Assembly (NCBI GenBank): GCA_045633505.1
Contig: JAZQYK010000019.1
Span: forward strand, 1 to 7,965
Direction of reading: 5' to 3'
Origin: Fimenecus sp045633505
GTDB lineage: Bacteria > Bacillota > Clostridia > Oscillospirales > Acutalibacteraceae
DNA length: 7,965 nucleotides
Part shown: positions 1 to 6,382 of the stretch, piece by piece
Layout of the letters: each line of letters opens with the position of its first letter
Position numbering within the stretch: position 1 is the stretch's first letter
Translations under genes and position numbers: made by a program
The notes under the pieces: generated by a model
Told to the model about the DNA's origin: nothing
The model's input: the letters and a program-made list of their open reading frames with translations, nothing else
The model's database searches: none

Positions 1-323
1 ACCCAAGCCATACCAACGAGGTACATTATTAAAATGCTAGTCTCCAGTATTAAAAATATTAGGTTTATGTTTATCGTTTTTAATAAAAAATCCCTATTCT
101 CGTTGTAGAAATAAAAATAAATTCCAACCGTTATAAAGCAAGTTGCCATAACGAGATATATCAAGTTTTTAACCGTCCCCTCGCCTTGAATAAAGGTTAC
201 CAAAGCGCTCCAGTTAAACCCTGCGTTTACGTACAAAATAACAAAAAATCCCAGTATAAAAATTGCGGTATGTAAAGCAAACCACGCAATCGTTCGGGTA
301 TAATCTTGCCTTGTCCATTCAAT
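1..323 (-). CDS. Unrecognised multi-pass membrane protein, partial (C-terminus beyond the left edge), start codon unclear
   Basis: A minus-strand reading frame stays open from the end of the MFS gene to the window edge (about 107 codons). It encodes three strongly hydrophobic stretches: TIAWFALHTAIFILGFF near the N-terminus, NLIYLVMATCFITVGIYFYF in the middle and NLIFLILETSILIMYLVGM at the edge, separated by short polar loops. That pattern is unlikely in a random frame. I do not recognise the family. The start is a problem. The only ATG near the junction (316-318, one base after the MFS stop) is in another frame that closes after about 35 codons. In the membrane frame the first usable codon is ATT at 321-323, which shares one base with the MFS stop; TTG codons further upstream would overlap the MFS gene. 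No Shine-Dalgarno sequence is visible. It may use a rare start, be translationally coupled to the MFS gene, or carry a one-base frameshift. It probably shares the MFS transcript. Confidence 0.5.
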   Translation of the reverse strand, partial: MEWTRQDYTRTIAWFALHTAIFILGFFVILYVNAGFNWSALVTFIQGEGTVKNLIYLVMATCFITVGIYFYFYNENRDFLLKTININLIFLILETSILIMYLVGMAW

Positions 324-1497
324 TAATTTTTTTGATTGTAATTTCGTTTGCCAAAAATAATGCCACGCAAAGCGCAAGTAATACAAACGACGTAATTTCA
401 AAGGTTGTGGCAGTTGCAACAAAGCCGAAAATCAGTTGCACTCCAAAGCCTATACCGTAAGCACCGCCCATGTGAAACCCTGTAATATCCGCTGAATATT
501 CAGTTCCAAAGCGGTCAGGAACACTGTGCAATATGCTTGGAAAAATCGGACCAAAGCCGATACCGATAAGCAACAAACCCAAAAGTGAGATTTTACCAAT
601 AGGCAAAGCTAAAAGTATAATACCTGCAAAAGACGTTCCGATTCCCAAACGAATCATCGTGTTGTCGGACGCTTTCATTGAAATAAAGCCTGAAATAATT
701 CTGCCAACTGTTATTCCGCAGAAATATAAAGATATCCATTTTGCCGCTTCGTCAGGTTCTAACGTATGAATATGAACAAGGAAAGACGCTCCCCAAGTAC
801 CGAGAATGAATTCCATACTGCAATAAATGCCTTGCGACAAAAGACTTGTAAGAACGCCTTTGATTTTGAGTATTTCAAAAAGGCTCTTCTTATTTTCGGT
901 CGTTTCAGTTTCAACTGTATTTTCTTTAATTGTTCGCCATTTTTTAAGGGATAAAGCAATAATTATTGCTATTGAAAGCTGTAACAACGCGATTACACGA
1001 TAGCCGTTTCGCCAAGAGCTTAGTTCCTCTGTTAAAAACAATGATAATATCAGCGGACTGATTGTAACGCCGATACCCCAAAAAGCGTGAAGCCAGTTCA
1101 TGTGTTGCGCCTTATAATGAAGTGATACGAAATTGTTAAGTGCCGTATCAATTACACCCGCACCGTAGCCTAATACTACTGCACCAAGCATCATTACAAC
1201 AATATTAGGTGAAATACTCATAATAAACAAGCCTAACACCGTAAGAAACGTAGAAACCAAGGTAACTAAAGGCGTACCGAATTTTCGTATAACCTTACCT
1301 GCAACAAAACTTACACCGCCGACACAAACACCCGTAATAATACCGTAAAGAGATGCAAAACTTTCTGCAATTTCAAAATCCTTATGTACAACGGGCCACG
1401 CCGCGCCAAACAACGAGTCAGGTAATCCAAGAGATATAAAAACAATGTAAATAACTACTAATATTGCTATCAAAATTTCACCGCCGTCTATGTTCAT
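319..1497 (-). CDS. Major facilitator superfamily transporter (FucP/YbjJ-like group)
   Basis: A 392-residue polytopic inner-membrane protein, the normal length for a 12-helix MFS carrier. Visible hallmarks are the N-terminal GLPDSLFGAAWP segment at residues 24-35 after helix 1, a motif-A-like loop GKVIRKFG at 67-74 between helices 2 and 3, and the stretch GAGVIDTALNNF at about 112-123. A charged cytoplasmic linker at about 185-207 (KKWRTIKENT onward) separates the two six-helix halves. Members of this group are sugar permeases or drug/metabolite carriers; the substrate cannot be told from sequence. The ATG at 1497 lacks a Shine-Dalgarno sequence but lies only about 10 nt downstream of the transcription start predicted from the minus-strand promoter. 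An alternative in-frame TTG at about 1473 follows a GGCGGTGA stretch and would begin just before helix 1. The gene is divergent from the ABC operon and is followed directly by another membrane ORF. Confidence 0.88.
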   Translation of the reverse strand: MNIDGGEILIAILVVIYIVFISLGLPDSLFGAAWPVVHKDFEIAESFASLYGIITGVCVGGVSFVAGKVIRKFGTPLVTLVSTFLTVLGLFIMSISPNIVVMMLGAVVLGYGAGVIDTALNNFVSLHYKAQHMNWLHAFWGIGVTISPLILSLFLTEELSSWRNGYRVIALLQLSIAIIIALSLKKWRTIKENTVETETTENKKSLFEILKIKGVLTSLLSQGIYCSMEFILGTWGASFLVHIHTLEPDEAAKWISLYFCGITVGRIISGFISMKASDNTMIRLGIGTSFAGIILLALPIGKISLLGLLLIGIGFGPIFPSILHSVPDRFGTEYSADITGFHMGGAYGIGFGVQLIFGFVATATTFEITSFVLLALCVALFLANEITIKKIN

Positions 1498-1514
1498 TGT
1501 TATAATCGCAGATT

Positions 1515-1543
1515 AGTATATTATATTTTCAAATTTTAGTCAA
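1515..1543 (-). promoter_or_regulatory. Sigma-A type promoter for the MFS gene
   Basis: On the minus strand a TTGACT -35 box (1538-1543) and a TATACT -10 box (1515-1520) are separated by exactly 17 bp. The -10 box ends 17 nt before the MFS ATG, so the predicted transcript has a 5' leader of only about 10 nt. It lies back to back with the rightward promoter: the two -35 boxes are 8 bp apart. Confidence 0.72.
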
Positions 1544-1551
1544 TCTGTTTC

Positions 1552-1580
1552 TTGACATTAGTTTAATATGGTAATATAAT
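1552..1580 (+). promoter_or_regulatory. Consensus sigma-A promoter for the leader ORF and ABC operon
   Basis: A perfect TTGACA -35 box (1552-1557) and a perfect TATAAT -10 box (1575-1580) with the optimal 17-bp spacer. Transcription should start near 1587, giving a leader RNA of about 220 nt before the first ABC gene. A promoter this close to consensus would be strong if unregulated, which fits the operator-like palindrome and the attenuator directly downstream. Confidence 0.87.
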
Positions 1581-1595
1581 TTAGTAGTTACTAAA
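1580..1595. promoter_or_regulatory. Palindromic operator candidate overlapping the transcription start
   Basis: TTTAGTAGTTACTAAA is a perfect 7+7 inverted repeat around a 2-bp centre. It shares its first base with the end of the -10 box and is centred at about 1587.5, the expected transcription start. Position, length and the TAGT/ACTA half-sites resemble operators of MarR-family repressors, which often control ABC exporter operons in clostridia. The protein family is inferred; no regulator gene is present in the window. Binding here would block RNA polymerase. Confidence 0.6.
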
Positions 1596-1629
1596 ACGTT
1601 CAACCAATTTCAAGAGAGGAGGCAGAAAA

Positions 1630-1719
1630 ATGTTTAGACATATTTATTCATTTAGAAACGAATGGCGTGCAAGCCGAATTTCTGCGTCCTTATCGGTACA
1701 TTTCTCTACTTGCGATTGA
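1630..1719 (+). CDS. 29-codon leader peptide ORF (putative sensor of the attenuator)
   Basis: A short ORF beginning MFRHIYSFRNEW and ending VHFSTCD, stop at 1717-1719. It is preceded by AGAGGAGG (1615-1622), an almost perfect anti-16S match with 7-nt spacing and the strongest ribosome binding site in the window. It lies between the promoter and an intrinsic terminator, 86 nt ahead of the first ABC gene and in a different frame from it. The peptide has no hydrophobic segment or recognisable domain; it is basic, with four Arg among the first 16 residues. Codons 17-19 contain the RNA segment that can pair with the terminator. Known parallel: B. subtilis bmrCD and several antibiotic-resistance genes use translated leader ORFs whose stalled ribosome prevents termination. 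Which drug or nutrient, if any, stalls translation here is unknown. It could also be a stand-alone small protein, which I think less likely. Confidence 0.65.
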   Translation: MFRHIYSFRNEWRASRISASLSVHFSTCD

Positions 1720-1763
1720 TTTTTTCATTTGGGATATTGTACTTTTTACCGCCGCAGAATTTC
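1676..1763 (+). promoter_or_regulatory. Candidate antiterminator: mutually exclusive pairing between the leader ORF and the terminator 5' arm
   Basis: The 11-mer GAATTTCTGCG occurs twice: at 1676-1686 inside the leader ORF and at 1757-1767 running into the terminator 3' arm. The upstream copy can therefore replace the 3' arm. Positions 1680-1686 (UUCUGCG) pair with 1753-1759 (CGCAGAA), and after one U-U mismatch 1676-1678 pair with 1761-1763. This 7+3 bp helix destroys the 7-bp terminator stem. A ribosome translating codons 17-19 would cover the upstream copy and favour termination; a ribosome stalled earlier would leave it free and favour read-through. The complementarity is seen directly; the mechanism is inference. 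Confidence 0.55.
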
Positions 1764-1774
1764 TGCGGTTTTTT
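1752..1774 (+). terminator. Intrinsic terminator (attenuator) upstream of the ABC operon
   Basis: CCGCAGA (1752-1758), loop ATT, TCTGCGG (1762-1768), then six T residues (1769-1774) and further T-rich sequence. The stem is 7 bp, with a possible extra G-U pair at 1751/1769. It lies after the leader ORF stop and 31 nt before the ABC start codon, so it can only act on transcripts coming from the operon's own promoter. There is no T-run on the opposite strand, so it works rightward only. Confidence 0.8.
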
Positions 1775-1805
1775 GTTTCTATTTACTAATGAAAGGAGAA
1801 AACTT

Positions 1806-3632
1806 ATGAGATGGATTAAACTTCACGAGCCAGTTAAGGTTCCCGTTATTAAAAACGTAATCTTCGCATTGAAACTTGTGTGGGAAGCTGACAAAAGACT
1901 TTTAATCGGCTATTTTGTTACTGAAATTGCAAATAAAGTTTTGTCAATGTACGTGCAGAACATTTTATTTTTGAAAGTACTTTTAAGCATCATTGACGGC
2001 GACGCTGATTTCAAGACCTATTTTACATATTTACTGTTATTCTTCGGTGTGTATTTCTCGGTAAACGTAATTTCAGCCTTTGCTACACGCGAACGACTTG
2101 TTGCTACTAAAATCGTACTTAAAAAGCTAAATAACAAGATTTTTGAAAAGGCTACTCAATTAGACGTAAGCTGTTATGAAAACCCTGATTTTTATGACAA
2201 ATATCAACGTGCTACACTTGTATTATCGTCAGGTTATTATGACCTTTTATGCTGGGACGTTGCCGCAATTGTTGGTGGAATTATTGCGCTTATCTGCGTA
2301 ATCGGTACTGTTACAGTTATAAATCCGATGTACTTGTTATTTTTATTACCTGTCACTCTGGTTTTTGCTATTGAAGTTTTAAAAAGCAAAGCCGTATATA
2401 AGCGTGACCTTGAAATGACCACAAACAACAGAATTAAAGCGTATATTCAGCGCACTATGTTCTTAAAGGAATACTCCAAGGATATGAGAACGTCGAATAT
2501 TTTTGCGGTACTGATTAAAAGGTTCAAATTAGCAATTGACTCAAATATTGTTATTCTTAAAAAATACGGAATAAAGCTGTTTCTTTACAGTATGATAAGC
2601 TCTTTATTCAGTGATTTTATTCCGATTATCGGCACTTATGCTTTTGCAGGGTATCAATTTATCTATACAAATGCGCTTTCAATTTCTTCATTTTCTGTCG
2701 TGCTTTCATCAATCAACTCTGTGAGAGACTCAACAATGAGTATTGCCGAAGGTTTTGATGAAATGACACAGATGGCTTTGTTCTTCCAGAATTTGCGTGA
2801 TTTCTTTGAATATGAGCCAAAGATTACTGATGGTGGCAAGGACGCAGGTGAATTTGAGAGCATTGAATTTAAAAACGTATCCTTCAAATACCCTGATACA
2901 AGCAAGATAATTCTTAAAAATGTTTCCTTTAAAATCAACAAAGGTGAAACAATTGCCATTGTCGGTGTTAATGGTGCCGGTAAATCAACACTTGTCAAGC
3001 TGTTGTTAAGATTTTACGATGCTGACGAGGGTGAAATTCTGTATAACGGCGTAAACGTCAAGGAATATAACGTACAGTCGCTTCGCGGCGCTTTTGCAAC
3101 CGTATTTCAGGATTACAAGAATTTTGCTGTTTCAGTTAATGAAAATATTATCTGTCACGAATGCAGTGATGAGGAAAAAGCACTTGCCGAAAAGGCGCTT
3201 CGTCAGAGTGGTGTGTGGGACAAAATCCAAAGTCTCCCCAAGGGCGCTGACACAGCCCTTACCCGTGAATTTGAGATTGACGGCGCAGGTCTTTCAGGCG
3301 GTGAAAATCAAAAGGTTTCTGCGGCACGACTTTTTGCAAGAGATTTTGAGATTGCAATTCTTGACGAGCCAAGCTCTGCTCTTGACCCTATTGCCGAATA
3401 CAAAATGTATGAAAATCTTATTGAGGTTACAAAAAATAAGACCGTTATTTATATTTCCCACAGACTTTCAAGCGCTGTGCTTTCTGACAGAATTTTCGTG
3501 CTTGGTGACGGCACCATTCTTGAATCGGGAAGTCATCAGGAGCTTATGGAGCAGAACGGTGAATACAGCAAAATGTTTACACTTCAGGCTTCAAGCTACA
3601 AGGGTGAAAGCGAGGTGAGTGAAAATGTTTAA
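1806..3632 (+). CDS. ABC exporter half-transporter, first subunit (transmembrane domain + ATPase)
   Basis: A 608-residue type IV (MsbA/MDR-like) half-transporter. Residues about 30-330 form a six-helix membrane domain and about 345-600 an ATP-binding domain. Walker A is GVNGAGKST (387-395), the Q-loop Gln is 435 (VFQDYKNF), the signature is LSGGENQK (from 496), Walker B is ILDEP with D520 and catalytic E521, and the H-loop His is 552 (ISHR). All ATPase motifs are intact; the signature has Glu where many members have Gln (LSGGQ). The start at 1806 is chosen because AAAGGAG precedes it by 7 nt. The frame is open back to 1662, but that extension would run through the terminator hairpin and has no ribosome binding site. 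It overlaps the second subunit by 8 nt, so the two are very likely made in equal amounts and pair as a heterodimer exporting a drug, peptide or lipid. The substrate is unknown. Confidence 0.93.
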   Translation: MRWIKLHEPVKVPVIKNVIFALKLVWEADKRLLIGYFVTEIANKVLSMYVQNILFLKVLLSIIDGDADFKTYFTYLLLFFGVYFSVNVISAFATRERLVATKIVLKKLNNKIFEKATQLDVSCYENPDFYDKYQRATLVLSSGYYDLLCWDVAAIVGGIIALICVIGTVTVINPMYLLFLLPVTLVFAIEVLKSKAVYKRDLEMTTNNRIKAYIQRTMFLKEYSKDMRTSNIFAVLIKRFKLAIDSNIVILKKYGIKLFLYSMISSLFSDFIPIIGTYAFAGYQFIYTNALSISSFSVVLSSINSVRDSTMSIAEGFDEMTQMALFFQNLRDFFEYEPKITDGGKDAGEFESIEFKNVSFKYPDTSKIILKNVSFKINKGETIAIVGVNGAGKSTLVKLLLRFYDADEGEILYNGVNVKEYNVQSLRGAFATVFQDYKNFAVSVNENIICHECSDEEKALAEKALRQSGVWDKIQSLPKGADTALTREFEIDGAGLSGGENQKVSAARLFARDFEIAILDEPSSALDPIAEYKMYENLIEVTKNKTVIYISHRLSSAVLSDRIFVLGDGTILESGSHQELMEQNGEYSKMFTLQASSYKGESEVSENV

Positions 3633-5427
3633 GAAAAAAGAAAAAGAAAAGACACTTCACTCAATGCCTTCAAATATTTTCTTTTTTGTAAAATTGATGT
3701 TCAGCGTTTCTCCCCTTCTCGTTATCGGCGAGTTTATTTGGGGATTATTGATGATATTACCTAACAACTTAATCCGCGTTATCGGTGTTAAGTATATTAT
3801 TGACGTTGTGAGCGAAGGTACTGATTTAGAACGTATTTTCGGCGCTGTTGCAATTATTGCCATAGTTTTAATCGGTTCAACCTTTATTTCCTGGTTATTC
3901 AGGGAGTTCATCTGGAACATCGAAAAAGAAAAGGTTTATTATGGACTTAACAAAAAACTTTATGACAAAGCAAGAAGTCTTGACCTTGAGTCTTATGACA
4001 ACCCTGAATTTTACAACAATTTCATTCTTACAATTGAGTCGTCATCCACAAGTATTCAAGGACTTTTAGGTCTTGTGAGAATGTATTTCGGTCACATTAT
4101 TTCACTTGCGGCAGTATCATCCGTACTCTTTACAATTGACCCTTGGTGTCTCGTTATTATTTTAAGTGTAATTTGCATTTTTCTTCCAATCAGCAAAAAA
4201 GTCGGAACTCTTATGATGGAGCGTCGAATTGAGAATGCAAAATTCCACAGAAGAAGCGACTATTTTCAACGGGTTTTCTATTTGCAGGATTATGCTAAAG
4301 AAGTTCGCATGAACAACATTTCACCTTTGCTTATCGACAGATATAACGATGCGGCAGACGACGTTATCAATAATCAAAAGAAATATTGGAACAAGATTTC
4401 TGCGCTTAACTGTACTCAGACCGTAGGTGTTCAGGGGTTGGGATTTTTGTTTATACTACCCCTGTATTTAGGCTATTGCGTACTTGTAAAGGAAACGCTT
4501 TCCGCAGGTGATTTTGTCGCCACCTTCAACGGCGCTCATTCAGTGGCAATGTCATTCCAATTCCTTACGATATGGGCATTGGCGCGTTTTTCTGAGCAAG
4601 GCAAAATGATTGACAAATACCGCGAGTTTTTAAAGGCTGATTTCAAAATCAAAAACGGCGGTGAAGAAGCCGTGAAAACCGAGCCTAAAGAAATCACGGT
4701 TAAAAATCTTTCATTCACCTACCCCAACAACGACAAGCCGACGCTTGAGGACATCAATCTTACAATCAAGCCTTATGAAAAAATTGCTTTAGTTGGTTAT
4801 AACGGCGCGGGTAAAACAACACTTACAAACCTGTTATTAAGGCTTTATGATGCGACTGAGGGTGAAATTCTTATTGACGGTGAAAACATTAAAAATGCTA
4901 CGGCAGACTCTCACCGTGACCGTTTTGCCGCAGTTTTTCAGGATTTTCAGATTTTTTCGTGCTCATTGGGAGAAAACGTGGCACTTGACGTTAACGCCGA
5001 TGAAAAACGTGTGTGGGATGCATTAAACCACAGCGGATTTAACAAAGAGCTGAAAAACGGAATTGACTCTGAACTGTTGCGAGAATTTGACGATGACGGG
5101 GTTATGCTTTCAGGTGGCGAAGCACAGAAAACAGCCATCGCACGAGCATTTTACAAGGATTGTCCTTACGTTATTCTCGACGAGCCAAGCGCAAACCTTG
5201 ACCCCGTTGCTGAATATAATCTTAATCAGGCTATGATTGATGCGGCGCAACACAAGACTGTTATTTTCATTTCTCACAGACTTTCAACAACAGTCAATGC
5301 TGACAAAATCTATGTTATGGAAAATGGCAGAATCATTGAAAGTGGCAGTCATCAGGAGTTAATGGATTTAAACGGTACTTATGCCTACATGTTCAATCTT
5401 CAGGCAGAAAAATACAAAAACGAGTGA
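3625..5427 (+). CDS. ABC exporter half-transporter, second subunit (transmembrane domain + ATPase)
   Basis: A 600-residue paralogue of the preceding gene with the same architecture: membrane domain at about 20-330, ATP-binding domain at about 345-595. Walker A is GYNGAGKTT (391-399), Q-loop Gln 439 (VFQDFQIF), signature LSGGEAQK (from 495), Walker B VILDEP with D519 and E520, H-loop His 551 (ISHR). The two subunits share an almost identical C-terminal SGSHQELM segment. The ATG at 3625 follows GAGGTG with 7-nt spacing and lies inside the last codons of the first gene; a GTG two codons upstream (3619) is possible but would overlap the ribosome binding site. The N-terminus is lysine-rich (KKKEKEK) before the first helix. 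Many Firmicutes heterodimeric exporters have one degenerate ATP site, but here both subunits keep consensus catalytic residues. Confidence 0.93.
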   Translation: MFKKKEKEKTLHSMPSNIFFFVKLMFSVSPLLVIGEFIWGLLMILPNNLIRVIGVKYIIDVVSEGTDLERIFGAVAIIAIVLIGSTFISWLFREFIWNIEKEKVYYGLNKKLYDKARSLDLESYDNPEFYNNFILTIESSSTSIQGLLGLVRMYFGHIISLAAVSSVLFTIDPWCLVIILSVICIFLPISKKVGTLMMERRIENAKFHRRSDYFQRVFYLQDYAKEVRMNNISPLLIDRYNDAADDVINNQKKYWNKISALNCTQTVGVQGLGFLFILPLYLGYCVLVKETLSAGDFVATFNGAHSVAMSFQFLTIWALARFSEQGKMIDKYREFLKADFKIKNGGEEAVKTEPKEITVKNLSFTYPNNDKPTLEDINLTIKPYEKIALVGYNGAGKTTLTNLLLRLYDATEGEILIDGENIKNATADSHRDRFAAVFQDFQIFSCSLGENVALDVNADEKRVWDALNHSGFNKELKNGIDSELLREFDDDGVMLSGGEAQKTAIARAFYKDCPYVILDEPSANLDPVAEYNLNQAMIDAAQHKTVIFISHRLSTTVNADKIYVMENGRIIESGSHQELMDLNGTYAYMFNLQAEKYKNE

Positions 5428-5431
5428 TTTT

Positions 5432-6346
5432 ATGAAAATATATGCTCCCGATTATTATAAAAGTTTCAAATGTATTGCTGATAAGTGCAACCACAGTTGT
5501 TGTATCGGTTGGGAAATTGACATTGATGACGATACATTTAAGTTTTATAAAAGTATTGATACGGATTTTGGCAGAAAAATAATGAATAATATCAATCAGC
5601 AGGGCGATTGCAGTTGTTTCAGGCTGACACAGAATGAAAGATGTCCTTTTCTAAACAAAGATAATCTCTGTGAAATTATTTTAAATCTTGGTGAAGATGC
5701 ACTTTGTCAGATTTGTAGAGACCATCCGAGATTCAGAAGTTTTTACAGCGACAGAATTGAAATCGGTCTCGGTCTTTGCTGTGAAGAAGCATCAAGACTT
5801 ATTTTAAGCCAGTCCTCACCTTTTCGGCTTGACGCTATTGAAACTGACGATAAACCCGAAGTTTTGACTGAAGATGAAATTGAGTTTTTCAAATATCGGA
5901 ATATTGCTTTTGATATTCTTCAGGACAGAGAGTTTTCAGTTGATGAAAGAGTTGAAAATCTTAAAGAATTTTTCAAGATAGAATTTAATGATAAATCTAT
6001 TCCCCAGTGGTGTGATTTTTATTTATCTCTTGAAATTTTAGATGAAAAATGGGCAGAATTGCTTAACAAATTAAAAACGTCCCATCAAGACACGTTACCT
6101 GATGAGACCCTGCTTTACGGTGAAAATCTTATTTGTTATTTTATTTACCGTCACTTTTCAAACGCGCTTTATGACGGAAATTTTAAAGGCTGGTTATCTT
6201 TTGCAATTTTGGGATATGAGATGCTCAAAGCACTCTGTCAAATGAAGTATAATTCCTTTGAGGATTTAGTTGAATATGCAAGGCTTTATTCAAGCGAGAT
6301 TGAGTATTCACAAGAAAACATTGACGCTTTAATCAATGAATTATAA
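5432..6346 (+). CDS. FliB-like cysteine-rich protein (flagellin lysine-N-methylase family)
   Basis: A 304-residue cytoplasmic protein with no signal peptide or membrane helix. Twelve cysteines fall within the first 117 residues: C14, C19, C23, C24 (CNHSCCIGWE), C60, C62, C71 and C80 (CPFLNKDNLC), C92 and C95 (CQICRDHPRFR), C116 and C117. This pattern, the KIYAPDYYKSFKC opening and the RDHPRFR block match proteins annotated as FliB, which in Salmonella N-methylates flagellin lysines; the cysteines suggest a bound metal or Fe-S centre. It is shorter than Salmonella FliB (about 400 aa). The C-terminal half is acidic and helical without recognisable motifs. The ATG at 5432 is 4 nt after the preceding stop, with only a weak GAGTGA upstream, so translation is probably coupled to the exporter gene. 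An in-frame ATG at 5381 lies inside that gene and lacks support. No flagellar gene is nearby, so the target may be another protein or peptide. Family assignment is fairly sure, function is not. Confidence 0.8.
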   Translation: MKIYAPDYYKSFKCIADKCNHSCCIGWEIDIDDDTFKFYKSIDTDFGRKIMNNINQQGDCSCFRLTQNERCPFLNKDNLCEIILNLGEDALCQICRDHPRFRSFYSDRIEIGLGLCCEEASRLILSQSSPFRLDAIETDDKPEVLTEDEIEFFKYRNIAFDILQDREFSVDERVENLKEFFKIEFNDKSIPQWCDFYLSLEILDEKWAELLNKLKTSHQDTLPDETLLYGENLICYFIYRHFSNALYDGNFKGWLSFAILGYEMLKALCQMKYNSFEDLVEYARLYSSEIEYSQENIDALINEL

Positions 6347-6382
6347 AAACAAGGCTGTTCAATTGAACAGCCTTAATTTTTT
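6345..6382. terminator. Bidirectional intrinsic terminator between convergent genes
   Basis: A perfect 24-bp palindrome occupies 6351-6374: AAGGCTGTTC, loop AATT, GAACAGCCTT. On the plus strand it is followed by AA and six T; on the minus strand by G and five T. It therefore can end transcription of both the exporter/FliB operon and the leucine-rich-repeat gene. The stop codon of the minus-strand gene (6381-6383) lies at the edge of the plus-strand T-run. Confidence 0.92.

Noticed and set aside
316..318. ATG directly after the MFS stop as start of a downstream gene
   Set aside because: Its frame closes after about 35 codons and its translation looks like a shadow; the membrane-protein signal is in a different frame.
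263..954. Plus-strand ORFs of 60-80 codons opposite the MFS gene
   Set aside because: They are antisense shadows of the MFS coding frame, with low-complexity translations and no ribosome binding sites.
1662..1805. Extension of the first ABC subunit to an ATG at 1662 (48 extra residues)
   Set aside because: The extension runs through the leader ORF and the terminator hairpin, has no ribosome binding site and adds residues not expected in this family; the ATG at 1806 has AAAGGAG at ideal spacing.
1498..1805. Known metabolite riboswitch or T-box in the leader
   Set aside because: No T-box sequence or recognisable aptamer core is visible; the only clear RNA structure is the terminator with its alternative pairing to the short ORF.
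3094..3618. 174-codon ORF inside the first ABC gene in another frame
   Set aside because: It overlaps the ATPase domain coding sequence, whose motifs are intact, and its translation shows no domain; it is a frame shadow.
1806..5427. Naming the ABC pair bmrCD
   Set aside because: The leader-peptide arrangement is similar, but both ATP sites are consensus here and lengths differ from B. subtilis BmrC/BmrD; similarity of layout does not prove orthology.
5381..5431. ATG at 5381 as start of the FliB-like gene
   Set aside because: It lies within the last codons of the second ABC subunit without a ribosome binding site, and the family N-terminus (KIYAPDYY) begins at the ATG at 5432.
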